The notes below the pieces were generated by a model that saw only the letters and a program-made list of their open reading frames with translations, was not told the DNA's origin and did not search any database. From Polydactylus sextarius (Eukaryota; Chordata; Actinopteri; Polynemidae), in contig CM028910.1 of NCBI GenBank assembly GCA_016801845.1, positions 13,980,629 to 14,044,628 on the forward strand: 64,000 nt of DNA. The letters run 5' to 3'. Position 1 is the first letter of the stretch. Each line of letters opens with the position of its first letter. A program made the position numbers and the translations under genes. Positions 13,367-27,800 of this stretch are shown here, in pieces.

Positions 13367-14339
13367 TTAAGCTCTGCATACCAGGGTTCTTGTCATGAGA
13401 GACCGATAGTAAACGATTACCCTTTAAGTGTTCCCAAACATCATAAATAAAATTAGACTCCCAAATCAACCATGGTCGCTTTATCAGTAGCTGGAATTTA
13501 AACACCTTGGCTTTACTGACGTCCCATTGGCCCAAGCACACACTACAGCCACAGTTCAAACAAGAACACAAAGACAGGAGCTACAATATTAACTTATATC
13601 TGCAGGCTTTTTGGCATTTATTACCGTGATAAGACGATGAATACGTAACTCATATATGTCAAAACAGTGCATTGTATATGGATGGAATAAAATAGAAGTA
13701 AGGTTGCAATACCAGGGGCAGCTGTGAAGAGTCAGGCCAAAACTGTAACATCTAGTCTTTGGATGACTTTGACTCTGACAGTGTGTTGTGAAATGAACTA
13801 ATGTGTGTTTCATGTTGTAGCTGGAGGAGGAACTGGTAGATCTGCAGAAGAAGATGAAGCAAACGGAGGATGAACTGGACAAATTCTCAGAGGGCCTGAA
13901 AGATGCTCAGGAGAAACTGGAACTGTCTGAGAAGAAAGCTGCAGATGTGAGTGAGGGGTGTCACACACTTGTATTGTAAATATTTCTGAGTTTCTCTTAA
14001 CCTGACTGAAACTGTGCAATGAAACTTACATATATGTCAAATAATAGTGATGTAGCACTTCTTCCTTTTGACTCTTCAGCAAGAGTTTGAATACTGAAGA
14101 AGCTGCTGCTCTTGTCATTAATTACTTGGTTTTTCCGACTTTCACATCCCCACACACGTTACCATAGTGCCACTAAAATCTAGGGCCCCTTCCACAGCTG
14201 GACAATTTCTAAGCCTTCACCAGCTGTGGGTTTACTTTGATCCACTGTGAATGGTTTGAAGCACTTCAGAGACTGTTACATTCCTGTGCAGCCACTCCTG
14301 AAAGATGAGCACATGGATAAACTGTAACCCCCTCACCAT

Positions 14340-14426
<87 letters not shown>

Positions 14427-17400
14427 CCAGCCAGTTTAACCAGGGTCATCAATATCACTGAAAACTGAACTGTCTTCATCCTTTCAGAACAAATTCCACA
14501 TTGACTTTTTTCCTTCCAGTTCCAACACACATTCAGTTTTGGTCTGAGGAACAATAAACCTGCACATAAACATAATCTTATATGTACATACTTTGCTCTA
14601 ATAGCACTATGACAAAAACAGGGAAGTATTGTTTTGTTTTTCCGTCTTATACTATATCATGTGACCATCACAAGGACACAGTGTCCACCTCATATAGATG
14701 TTGGTGCCTATTGTTAGAAGGTACATTTCCTCAAATGCTGTATTTCAGCAGTAGAAGCTGTATGTTCAATATCTATTTACTCAAACTTAATGTATTATGC
14801 ATTAACTGCAGTTAAATTGGCTTCACTCTCATTAGTAATATTACTGATAATATAACGGTAAGGTGCTACTCAAAGGAGCTAATCCCTTGCATTAGTACTT
14901 TTGGTTCTTGGTTCACATTACCTCTATCCTTAAAAAATAACACTATACTGATTTACATCTGCATTCCTATAACACTGTCTAATTTATGATGGACACTGTA
15001 AATATATATATATTGCATATTCTTCTTCTTTGATGAAACTGTCAACTGACAACAACTCAAGTGATAACACTTGAGGCAAAGTGTCAAATTTCACGCTACT
15101 CACCCAAAAAAGGCTTTTCCCCACCATATGCCCACAGGTCTGTAAACAGATCCCCTTTGATTAAACCTTTGAATACAGATCATTTACTTGTAATGGACAC
15201 TACCTTAAACAATCTGGACCACTGAAGAGGTGAATTCAACCCATACGCTGACGATTATGTCCTATATATTAGACAGAAGCTTATTGTGAAGTTTGTGAGT
15301 ATATTTTTGTCCACATAAATGATTAAACTCAGCAAACGTAGCAGAACATTAGAAAAGACCATTTTTGTGGAGTCATTTGAGAAAAAAGACCATGTTTCAA
15401 ATTGCTGGAAATACCACAAACCACAGCATTGTATATCTGTCAGTGGTGGTTCCTCCAGCATTTTAGCATGTGTGCACAGAGGTATGTGATTACTTGTGTG
15501 CATCTGTATTTGTTTGCATGTGGGTGAAAGAGAGATAAAAGGAGAAGGGAAAGTAAGATTTTAACAAAGTCATTATAAGAGAATCAGTTATGACAAAATC
15601 AAAATGTCAAAATGAGGATAAAGAATGGGTAGTGTTTGTTAATCAGCAAAATGAAACCTTGACAACAGCTACGAATCCAGCAAGTGATTCCAATGAAATT
15701 ACTAAACAAACCATGAGCAGAGAGAAAAACGTCATAAAAAAATAATAAATCTCAGCTTCCACCAAGATGTGGCATTGTTTTAGTGTAGGGAAGGATATCC
15801 CCAGGAAATGCAGTGTTGTACTACACACAAAGAGAAGGGAAGCGTCTGCCATACAGACACAGAGTCGAAGGCTGAGACACGCTGGATTATCCTCACACCG
15901 TGATTAAATAAACTCTTAGAGCAGTTCTGAGAAGCAAAGTGGGTCAAATGGGCCCCTGGAAAAAAAGTAGTTGTTGTAAATGTGGTTTGAGACTCACTAG
16001 GTGTAGCTTCCATTCATGGGTGTGCTGAGGTATGTAGAAAAAAAAACATTTAGTTAAGAATAGCTATTCACTTCTTGAAAGTGAAGTCCCTGACTTTAAC
16101 ACCAGTATTTCCAGTCAGTAAAGCTGTTCTTCCCCTTGTCCATGAATTCCCCTCCAGATATCACTTATTAGAGGCAGCAGTCAAGTCATTACACATCTGA
16201 ATTCACACAGAGATCACGACCAGATTGGAAACCTGGAGGGGCTGGGAAAGGAGCACAGAGAGTCAAAGACACCAACAAGCAAGCAAATAGTGATTCACGA
16301 AGACTGGTCCCTACGCCATCAACTAGTGGTGCTGATATGTAGGTCATCACAGTTCACTGCCAGCTTAAGTCGCCAGACAAAGTGCCGTTCATTGGGTCAC
16401 AGTATTAGCACACAGGATGTAAAGGATAAAGGTGGCACCATGTAGTCTTAACGCAGGTGTTGATAACAACAGTCACTGCGGCAACAGTTACTGCTTTAAG
16501 GCAAAACTGGACTGCGGTGGTTGGTTGGACAAGAAAGTAGAGAAGGGGGCAAAGAGGGGAGGGGGGGCCGCTCTGGTATGTGAGGAATGCAGCTAAGGCA
16601 AACAGAAAGCCCCACACTCCTGTGTCTAATGAAATCAATGCTTCCAGCTTTTCCGGTACAAGAGGCAAATCAGACAGAGAAACCCAATCAACAGATGAGA
16701 TTGACTGAGAGACTTTCTTCTTCACGCTCTGACCAGCCGGACTCAATTTGAGCTGAGTGCAAGCCTGAGAGCTGAGCTGAGCTCTGCTGAGGCCTACTTG
16801 GGTGTCCAACTGCACAACATGTTTGCTCTCAGGCTGATCGTGTGAATAGGAAACGATGAGGGTAAACACAGCCAGAGCTGGCAAAGAAACTCTGATTTAC
16901 ACCCACGCACTGGACATAATCATCTGTGGGCAGGCAGGTGACACATGGTGTTTGTTCCCTTACTTTATCCCTCAAAAGGAGAAACATTTATCACTAACAT
17001 TGCACATTTATGGCAGGTATCCCCACAGGTAAATAGACACAAGTATATGACCATGTGGCTGGTTCCACTGACAGAAGTTGCACTAATATATGGACTCTTA
17101 GATTGGCTGAAATATGTGTCAAGATCACAACACTCTCAAATATACCTTTTAGCCTGAGGTGTAGAGTAAAATAATGCCCAAGCTTACAAGACAATTTGGT
17201 TTTAATACGAAATTAAGTTTTTAATAGTATATCCAATGTCATTAGGTGTCGCACCAGAGAATTTTCTCCCTCTTCCTCATGTAACAAATATGTTACAAAG
17301 TCCATGTAGCGAAATTACCTTATATACACCAAGACCAACAACAAAACCAGCCAGCAATATTTGCAGAACAAATTCAAACCATCGGTTTACAGCAAGTTAG

Positions 17401-18189
17401 CTAAGGTTATCACGCCTATCCTTATGAGTCGCATGTGAAAACAGACATGTAACATGATGCATGCATCGAGGTACTTGTGTCTCAGCCCTTTAGCAGCACA
17501 TGAGGCTCCACTCAAAGAAGAAAGAGCAAAATTGATTCTGGTCTTAACTCTTTCTTTGTTGGAGTCTCTGTAGTGAATAATGTGACCTCTTTAGTGTAAT
17601 TAATTGTGGATGATTCACCTTAACACGTCATACTAGGCTCCAGCGTCATCATACTTCATCAATGATAGCTGAGCACCGTCTTTGTAAAGGGAAAGGCCGA
17701 CAGTTTCACTGTGAGAGACTCACATGCACTAACATGCACACGCAGCCGGACCAGCTACCAAAACAAAGAACAGAGAAGCTCTGGTTACAACAAACACACT
17801 GAAGTCTCTGCACATTACTCTACTATAGTTTTATATAGGAAATAGTTTGTTTGCTGCTATTTTCATGCTTAAAATCTCACATATACAACGTTGCAAGACT
17901 TGCCCTGAGAAAAATTAAGTTTTCCTTGGTATGCAAACTATGTCATGAGAAACTCTTGTAATTACCTCATTCTTGTATTTGATATGGGTGGCAGTACAGA
18001 GGGTAATACTGTTACCTCACACCAACAAGGTCCTGGGTTTGAACATCTGTTTTCATCTTTCCTAGTTTCTGCATTGGTTTCTCTGTAGACTCAAACTTCC
18101 CACAGTCCCAAAACTATTACTAGCAGCCACCTTCGCTCATAGTCAGCTATGATTGTAGCATACAGATATGGATGGATGGATATATGGAT

Positions 18190-18260
<71 letters not shown>

Positions 18261-18743
18261 TGTTAGTATCCGAGTCATGACCGTCTTCCCTTTTTCTTGT
18301 TTTTATAGTTTTAGGTCATAAAAAACACATATCTCTTGTGTTTAGGTTTTTGAAAACAAAGTAAAATGTAACTAAACAGCAAGATACAACATCTCACATT
18401 CATATCATGAGTCAGTTGACAGCACCGAGTCTGAGTTTTGGAACAGTTTAAACAGCCTCAGTAAAATTTTTGGGGAAAAAAAAAAAAGCATAATTACATA
18501 TTTATGTTATATTGTCATGCAAGGCGGAATCTTTAACTTTAAACATGGCAGACTGACAATAGAAACGTAATAGTGAAATAAGGTTGGAAGGGGTTGATGT
18601 TTTTGTGTGACATATGAAACTAAGGCCACAATAACTGAAAGTAATTCATTGTGGCTGCGCTTTCCTTTTCTTTTCTTGCCTTGAGTGTCGTTGGAGTGAT
18701 CACATCAGTCACAGGGATCAGACAAACATGCGCGCGCGCACAT

Positions 18744-18801
<58 letters not shown>

Positions 18802-21800
18802 GCCCCGCCCTCTCTGACCTCATCGTCCCAGTCATCTCTCTCCTCCTCCGGCTCTCTCTGGCGCTCTCTCTCAGCTCCTCTCACCGCGCAGCTTCTCCAC
18901 AAATCCTCCTCCTCACGCACAAAAGCGTCCGGACCAAAAACTGCCACATTCCTGAGGACAACTTTCCACACTGCTTATGAACTTTTACATTCCTACACAC
19001 CAGAAGAAACATTTGGAGAACAACTGGACTCTCTGACTTCCTGGTTATATAACTTTTTGTTGCACTTGAGTCAATCTTTTACATTCCAAAGACTTTGGCC
19101 CCGGACGGACATCGACTTTTCCTTCTCTTAAAAAAAAGAATCAACGATCAGAGTCGTATTTCTTCTTCTAATATTATTCTGAAGAGACCAAACAAGCAGG
19201 AGGCAGTAGCTTAGATTTTTTTATTGCACAACCTAAGAGTAGTCTTACTTGTACTTTTTTCTACGTGTAGTCTTAAATTAAGTAACATAACAGTAAACAA
19301 TGGCAGGTATGAACTCTCTGGATGCTGTGAAGAGGAAGATTCAGTGTTTGCAGCAGCAGGCCGACGAGGCAGAGGACCGGGCTCAGGTCCTACAGAGAGA
19401 GCTGGACAGTGAACGGGAGCTGCGAGAGAAAGTGAGACAATCAAAACCTCTATTTTATGTCTTTTTACAAATCTGTCTCTCCTTGTTTATTTCTAAAAGT
19501 CATTACGCGGTGTTCGGTTCTTCATACCCGTCTCTCAGACTCTGTAAAGTCTAATGTGTCTCATGTCATTGATTCATTCGCGGGCGTGATTGTGCCACAA
19601 TGCAAGGCGTTGGTCTCTAATGAAAAAAGTTTGGATTCCTGCAGGTCTCGCGCATGCTCAGTGCTGTCTGACTTACAGGCCGCTGAAAACTACTGTGCAT
19701 AATGTGGACCACGTAGACAAAAAAATATAATTCACCCACACTCACTAAATGACTTCTTATGAATAGAAATCATTTTATTATTGATTCATTGTATCATAAC
19801 TGTAACTACTTGTCAGATTATAGAGCCGCCAGCATTTAGATCAATGGCCTATTGTTTTGATCCTCCAGGGAAATTCACTCTCAACTTCTGTATGTGTTGC
19901 TCAGTGGCACTCCAGCAAGGTGAATGTGTGCCAGCAGCAGCTGTAAGCTTGAAGGTCTAACCGCCATGCCACCCCGCCTCCCTCCACAGATGATAGGAAA
20001 ATAAAAGGCACAGAGTTAAAAGTAGTCTACTCTGTTATTAGGGATCCAAAGATCAGCACTGTAAAAAAAAAAGTTTTCCATGACAACTAAATTCAACAAA
20101 AGTTGGAAAACTGATAATTAAACAGCCATTTTAATCATTAGTTCTTTCATTAAAGATGTATTTTCTTAGCAATCCGTGATAATAGGCTGAATATGTGTAG
20201 GTCCTATTAACCAGCAATGAATGAATGGATTAATAATCATTTGTCATGTGTTTACATCTCGACACATTGCAACAGTAGCATTTGCACATCCAGTGGTGCA
20301 ATTAACACATTTCACTTCATTGCAGAAGTTTCACAAATTGTTGCAGTTTCTCAATATACAAGCATGAATGTGTTTAAAATGACTCATCTGTTTCTGTCTG
20401 AGTGAGCTCACAGCTCTGTCACCTGGCTATCTCTTTACTCTACCCATATCTGAGTTTTACAGTGTTACACAAAAAAGGTCAAGATCGTAGAGAAAACTTG
20501 CTTAGTAGCGCAGATAAGTTACAGTCCCGACTTGTTTATGGCTCAGGGTGCTATGTCCTTTGCATGGGAGCTGGTTAATGACAGGACAAGTAGAGAGATT
20601 CAAGGAAAGTAGGAGGGGAAGGTGTGGCTGTAAAGATATGGCAGCTGAGATGATGAAAGGCGACGGCTTGCTGTAGGACTAACTCCTTTGTTACAGACTA
20701 CCTATTAGGTAACAGGGCACCTTTTTAATTTGACTGTTGGGCGTGTGCTCAGCTTGTAGGTAACTGTGACGTCAACTTGTACACTGACATCAGTGGCATG
20801 TAGCCTAACTTTTTAGTCAAAGCTGTCTGTTTGGACAGACATTTGAAGCACAGTGACTTATTAGGATAGTGCCGTTTTATAACAGCCTATGAATGATTGT
20901 TTTTTTAGTGAAATATCCACATCTGACTTGTGCTTATGAACTAAATTAAGAACAGTTAGTTGGGTGTAGTGAAAGGGGAAGTAAATCACATACCTTGTGT
21001 TAATTTTTTATGGTAAATGAGATTACTGTGCCATTTCCTGTCAGTTGTTAGGGTGGAGACATGACTAGTAACTGTATGGGAGTCAAAAGTATTGACTCAT
21101 TCACGAGTTTGTTTTATTCTTAATTTTTATATGAATGACACGATACATCTTACAAGATAACTTCCTCATCTGTCAATTATGAGATGTTTATAGCACATTG
21201 TAATGTGGTAAAAATCAGATACAATGATATTTTAAGATTTTTCTTCATTTACAGTATTTTAGTAAAAAAACACCCCACATCTACATACAACTTCAGTTTA
21301 ACTTATTGCTTTTGTGTATGCTAATCCACACTGTATGCTAATCCACTTTTAATGTGTAAAAGCAGTTTCAGGTGTCGTACTTCACACTCCGTGTGCACTC
21401 AAAGTCAAACAGAGCGGTGCATTTGTGTGGCGAGGCTGCTGTGGTCCCATATGTGAATAATTAGAACAACCTGAATTTATTCTTTGGCACAAAAACTCTT
21501 TCATAGGATCACGGGGAGATCAAAACAGGAATCTTGCTGAGTGTGTTAAGGTAATGAATCATTGTTTGAAAATGCAGAGGCAATAGGAAAAAAAAACATT
21601 TAGCCACATGTTTCACTAAAACAGTAATTGCTTTGTGTTATTTCTAATGTGGTTTTGAATCCTCCGGAGATGTTACGCTACCGCACAAAAATCCTCCACG
21701 GCTCTGTCAGATTAGAGGCACATCATTGGCTTCAAACGCTCATTTGACCTGCTTAGATGTTTTATTTACAGTCGTTATTCTCAACGAGCTGTTCAGTCTT

Positions 21801-24800
21801 CACAGCAGTTATAATTGTTTGGTTGTTGAAGCTTCAGTGTGGAGAGTCAGGCCAAAGTTCATTTGTGTTTCATTCATGACCCTGAGAGCTCTGTGACCAA
21901 CACAGATGAACTTGATTCTCTGCTCTTTATCATTCGGAATCAAGTTTGACACAATGACACAGCTGTTGTGTCTGTTACAAGTGAGTTTAAAATACTTACT
22001 CTATTTTGAGGCTAAATGAAAATTGATTATTTAACGACAGCAGTCAAATTTTAAAAAGAGGAAGTAAAGCAGAACAGAATTAAAAGCTTAACACTATTTC
22101 CTTTTTTGGTTTGTTGTGTTATATTATGTTCATGTTGTCATCAGGAACATAATGGTTGCTATGGTGATGTTTTGTGTTTTACTACATACATAACACACAG
22201 AAATACAGTTGATGTCATTCTGACCTATTCTTAAAATCCAGATTATAAAGGGGAAGGTGGGACTCCAAACCTCCTCTGAAGTATTAGCTTTGGGAAGATT
22301 GCTCCTCCCAGGATGTTGTCTGCCGTCCGTGGTCCGACACTTCCTGTGCTTCTACTCCCAACACTTCCTGTCCCAAGCTCCAGCCCTGATCAACAGGAAG
22401 ATTACTGTGTGGTGGACATTTCTTTTTGTGGTGTTTCCAGTTAGTGTAGACAACTAATAATGGAAATATGAACATTTACTATGAATTTATTAGACACGTT
22501 GACAATGTTTCCTTACATTATATATTGAATTCTAACTGCAGGAAATAGTTTAGAAATAATGCTTATCATATTACAGCCTCCCTTAAGCTCACAAGTTGTC
22601 AAATTCAGCTGAAGGTATCGTCCGTTTGCTGCTTCGTATGCTCAGCGGTCTTGAAAGTTTTCTGCTCTAACACTCTAACAGATGCGGTGGAAAGAATTAC
22701 TTCCTGGTGTCACTGTTTTCTTTGGACTTTCTCCCTGGGAATAGCTCAACTTTCCAAATATAACTGCCACATGTTGATACTTTTTGGCAGTCGTGGGCAT
22801 TCTGGGGAACACTCCCATGTCACTGGCCTGTGGCTGAGCTGATAATGCAGGCCAAGGTTGTGGGTTTTAGTTCAAGCAAGCAAGAATATATTTGTACAGT
22901 CTGTGCTAGCAAAGCTAAATTTGCTATAATGTCACTAAAGACTGGACATGATGGTATTTTTTGCAACTTTTATATAGCATGTAGTGGTGTGTGATCCTTT
23001 CAAAACAACACATTCAGCTGTTTTTTCAGCCAATATGGATTCATGCATCTTCCAGTGAGGGTTGTGGTCTAGTCAAGATCTCTGTGCATCTGTTTGTGTG
23101 TCAGTTGTGGTACCGCAGCATGGAAATGGATTCTTTTCGACTGAACAAACCGTTTAAACTTTTACTGGAAGGATGTTTACTTGACCTGGTGGTAGTTACA
23201 TCACCTGCCCTCTATTTGTCCAAAGCCCACACAATTAAGTATCCAAAAGTTTCCAAAAAAATGTCATAAACATTTATGTAAGTTCCAACAAAACCAAGAA
23301 CCGCCTGATTCCCAAATTGCTTTAGTTCCTTTTCTGCTTTGTGGATTCACAGCATTTATCAGTTGACAGTTGATTTGCCGTCAACTCCTTGTCAGGAACT
23401 AAAGTCTCAAAACGAACCAGGAACTGTAACAACACATAATGTAGAAAAACAGCGACAAATGATATTTTGCACTGAGAGAGCTCATTGTGATGCTTGTCTG
23501 AAAGTTTAATCACCTTCTTTTACATATCATACCTCATGACAGGCAGGTCTATACTATTTGCAGCTACCTTTGCATGTCAGAAAAGATTACATGCACTCAC
23601 AGACACACATTTACATTCAGAGAAGTGAGCAGCAGTGTCAGGAATAACTTCCCCTGAACCCCAACAGCATTGTGCCGCTCATTAGCCCACTGCCCTGAAA
23701 TCAGCCAGTAATTAGATTCCTCTTTTCACTTGTCCTTGATCCTATCTCTAAAACATGTTAATACACTCTGGTATTTCTTAAGTCAGTCCCAGTAGAACTG
23801 TGCTGTATCTTTACGTCACAGTGTCGACTGTTTACTGCGTGGAGACCTATGGATGTTAGACAATAAAGCTGTGACAGAGGTCAATTAAAACACATTGGAG
23901 TCTTGTACTCTAACACTGTACTGCAGTTTGTACAATTCATTGAGTATAACCAGACTGAGCTGACTGTTAAAGGAATAGTATGTCATTTTGCCCTATACAA
24001 TTACTGGCTTTCTTTCTGAGAATTAGATGACAGGATTGATACAGCTGTCTTGTCTTTCTAGCAAACATGAATCTAGAGACAGCAGCAGTTACCTTCACCT
24101 AAATAATTCTGATTTCAATCCCCTGGCTCATATTTAATTTGTATTCTTTTACACACATAAAGAGTGAAAGTTATACTCAGTGGTTTTATAAGGCGGCCTC
24201 ACTCACAATGAGGATCTGTTTTAAACCACAAAGTGTCCTTTTCCAACCAATGAGATATAACATATTAATAAGAGATGCTGTTTGGCAAATTTTGTTTCCA
24301 GTCTTTGTGCAAAGCTAACCGGCTGCTGATTCTAGGTTCATATTGGAGAGTAGTGTCAGAATACTCTAAACCAATTCCTGGTAAGATAGAAAATAGCTAT
24401 TCCTGGAAAATGCTGAATTACTCCTTCAGGGAATATGGTTCAGTGTCAACAAGGCACTGACAGCCTGTCGAGCACCTGAATACATTTACCTTTTAGAAAC
24501 TCAGGTGTTACCTTAAAAGTAAAGTAAAAAAGTAGCTTGATAAGTTAAAGTAGCTTGATAACTGAGTAGCACCAGTATCTTTTACATCTTTTACATATAT
24601 GTGTGTGTATCTGCATGTATGCGTGCGTGCAGCCACAATCTCCCTGATACCTCACCACAAAGCTTCTCCATAGTTTGTTTTACCATATAAGGCGGTGCGT
24701 CCCTGGCAGCCGGGGAATGCAAAGTGGGTGCTAAAGGAAGGGGCATGGCCAAAAAGACAGAGAGAGAGAAAATACCGACTCTTGAGAGAAAAAACAATCA

Positions 24801-27800
24801 AGGGGAGGAAATGAAAGGATGTTGGGCTGCCGACTTCCTGCCACCTTTTTCAAGATCCTCATTTACAAAGCGATGTCAGTAGTCTAGTATTTAATGTTAT
24901 AAAGTTATTATAAGCAGCTTGTGCCGTTACCCTTTCAGAGTCGCTAAAATTGTTTTACAAAGCAGCTGTTGAATGATTCACAGGAAAAAAGCTCTTCTCC
25001 TTGGTCATGGCTTCAGTGAATTAGAGACATGACAGTATGCAGTGTAGTTACCTACATGTTTTTTTTTGTTTTTTGTTTTCCAACTTCACACAAAGGTGTC
25101 TGTGTGTAGGAGGGGATTTCCCTTCAGCTCTAAGTGTCACACATTTGATTGAGTGCATAGATATACTTCCAACGCAGAGGTATTAGCTCAGAAGTTAGTT
25201 TCTGTGTTTGTGTGTTGCTTAACAGCAAACATGTTAGTGTGCAGGAAACTAGCTGGTTCCTAGCTGGTAATTGCCTTTTTGAGGGAAGCAGAGATTGACA
25301 GAATGAGTGTGTCTTATTGCATTTGAGTATGTGAGTGTGTGTGTGTGAGTGCATTACAGCATCTGCTGTGCCAAAGTAGCAGACCTAAAGCTCATGAATA
25401 GCGTGTTTGTTTGTGTGCAGACGGTATTCTTCACAACACATTGCTTCACTCGGGACTGAGGAAGTAACGGTATCTGTTATTTCAGGCTCCAGTTTTAATT
25501 TTGTCCAACATTTGTCACCAGCCAGACGTAGCGTCGACAGATGCAGACCTGTGTGAAAGCACATCACTGATGAGAATTCAAGGTGTTTTCGACCGATTTA
25601 TGACTTTTCATTCATTCCGTGTTGGCCTAGGTTTTTCCTCAGTCAAGTGCTGCTTGTTTTAAGACACGTCAACGCTAGTTCAACAGACATTTCCTGTCTC
25701 ATATCAGCGGCCTCCCCTGGCGGCTCTGGGTGCAGTAGGGCAGGACCACGGAGAGCACGAAAAAGAAACCGAGTGTGGGAGAAAGGGAGAGGTGGAAAGA
25801 CTGACTGGCCACTCAGCAATCTAAAATGTCTTGTAGACGACATGGAGAAAATCTTAAAAATTAAGATGAAGCCGGTGCCAGCTGCCAACAAGAAGGAAAC
25901 CATGCTTTCATTTCCTGAAATATTGAGTCTATGACAGAATGGAAGAGTGGCCTGGATGAAAGTCTATTTATTCTCAGCACAAACAGACTTAACTCTTTTC
26001 CACTGAACTCTGAGTTCTCTGCTTTTCTGCAGAGTTATAGTCAGCCCTCGCTCCTTGAGTGACTTCTCTTAGGGGTTTTGTCTCACAGAATATGTAGCAG
26101 AAAGACCTGCCTGTAAACTAAAAGGCAGACACTTGGACTGTTGGTCTGACTATTGGTCTGACTTCTGCACTGAATGACTAGCTAATGAGTCACTGACCTA
26201 CTAACTACTGCGCTGTAACTGCACACAGAATAATGATTGAAGAAATCCTCAGCTGCTTCATTTTAGGAATAAGGAGTAAACCTTTGTGAACCAAATGTAA
26301 ACTCACATTTTAACAGAGAACAGTCTTGAATGTCTATGAAAAGTTTGATAGGAGCCAGTTTTTAGTTTGAAATGCGATTCCCTAGGAGGTGGTGGTCAGA
26401 TAAACTCCCTGGCCAACAGAGAGGAAATGCCTGTATAGTTGTCTGTTTGCTTTCTTTTTCCTCTTTCTGCCTTTGTTTGCCAAGGGCAGATAAGAAGAAC
26501 CCCATTTGTCTTCCCGACTTGCATTAACGTTCCGTATTAACAGTCCCCGGAAATTGAGTCCTTGCAACCATTTCATTCAAATCTAAAGTCCAGGGATCTT
26601 CTGATATTAAAAGGGATTACACTTTCCAGCTCGACCAAGCAGTTGGTACTTGTGTTTCTTTGGACTGTTTATTACAGCTTGGCCTTGCGTCTATAGAAGA
26701 TCCTCCAAGGACCTCCAGCTGTCTCTATTTCACTTATTATTCATCAGCTAGAGGCAACTATTGATTTGTGAAACCTGAGCGACCTCAGAGAGAGAGAGAG
26801 TGAAGAATAGATTACAGTGTTTCACGTAGTCAATACACAGATAGGACTGAATGTATTTAGTTCAATTGCTGTTGGACCTTTTTATGTGAATTCAGGGTTT
26901 AGTGTGATAGAGAGTTAGTATAAAATTTATGATAGTGATCTAACTGATAAGGCTATCAGGCTTGCTATAAGTTATAAGGCTAATATCTCTCTGGAGCCAT
27001 GGCAACACTGTTATGTTTAAGTGGTTGTATTTCAGGTTATTTTATCAGTCACTTTTGGAATAAGAGTCCTCCTATAGACGCATTGGACTGAATGCATTTT
27101 ATACCTGCCTCTTTTCCCAAACTTTTTCAGAAGTTTGGGAAAGCTATCAAAACTAGTAGCTTTTCTGAAATATAATTGTTTTCCCAGTCCTAAAAGAGAA
27201 GTGTTTAGGTATAAAAACGTCTGCTACTTCAGTGCAGAGAATATGTGATGAGACAAGTTGCGGCAGTAATCCAGGAAATGCTGTTCAGACACACCTGATT
27301 CCTAGATAAATTTTGAATCTTCTCTTATTTCCCTCAATTTTTCTTCCAACAAGCTCCTGCAGAGACTGTAGCAGTTGTAGAGAAAAGAAATTACATATGC
27401 AAGACATTAATATCTACCTAAAAGCATTTCTTTAACTCTTGCAGATGGATTTCACTTCATAAAACAGTGTTGATTCTGTGCTGAGCCAACTGTTGGAACA
27501 GGTCTACAAGTTGTTCATCTCCTCTGTCCAGCTGTCCCCACTTATGCTCATATTTCTGTCTGCTGGTGGATTTCTTTTTTTTCGCTCCCCCACTGCCCTC
27601 TTTGTGCCTTTTCCTTCTCTTCCTGAGGGGAAGATGGGAACAGGAAGACCAGCTTGGATGATTTAAAGTTGAATGAATGAATGACCAATATTCTCTCTTC
27701 TCTTCCCCTTTTTTTTTGTCTTCTCAGGCAGAGGGAGATGTAGCAGCTCTGAACCGTAGGATCCAGCTGGTGGAGGAGGAGTTGGACCGAGCTCAGGAGA

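Noticed and set aside
13098..13571. 157-codon open frame on the minus strand
   Set aside because: It passes through a composite microsatellite (LSLSLS, HTHTHT, ERES runs) and has no domain.
16405..16884. 159-codon open frame on the minus strand inside the tpm4 intron
   Set aside because: No family signature or splice context; one isolated frame of this length is expected by chance in a window of this size.
25647..25934. 95-codon open frame in the tpm4 intron
   Set aside because: Equal-length frames on both strands and no domain; chance in a slightly GC-richer patch.
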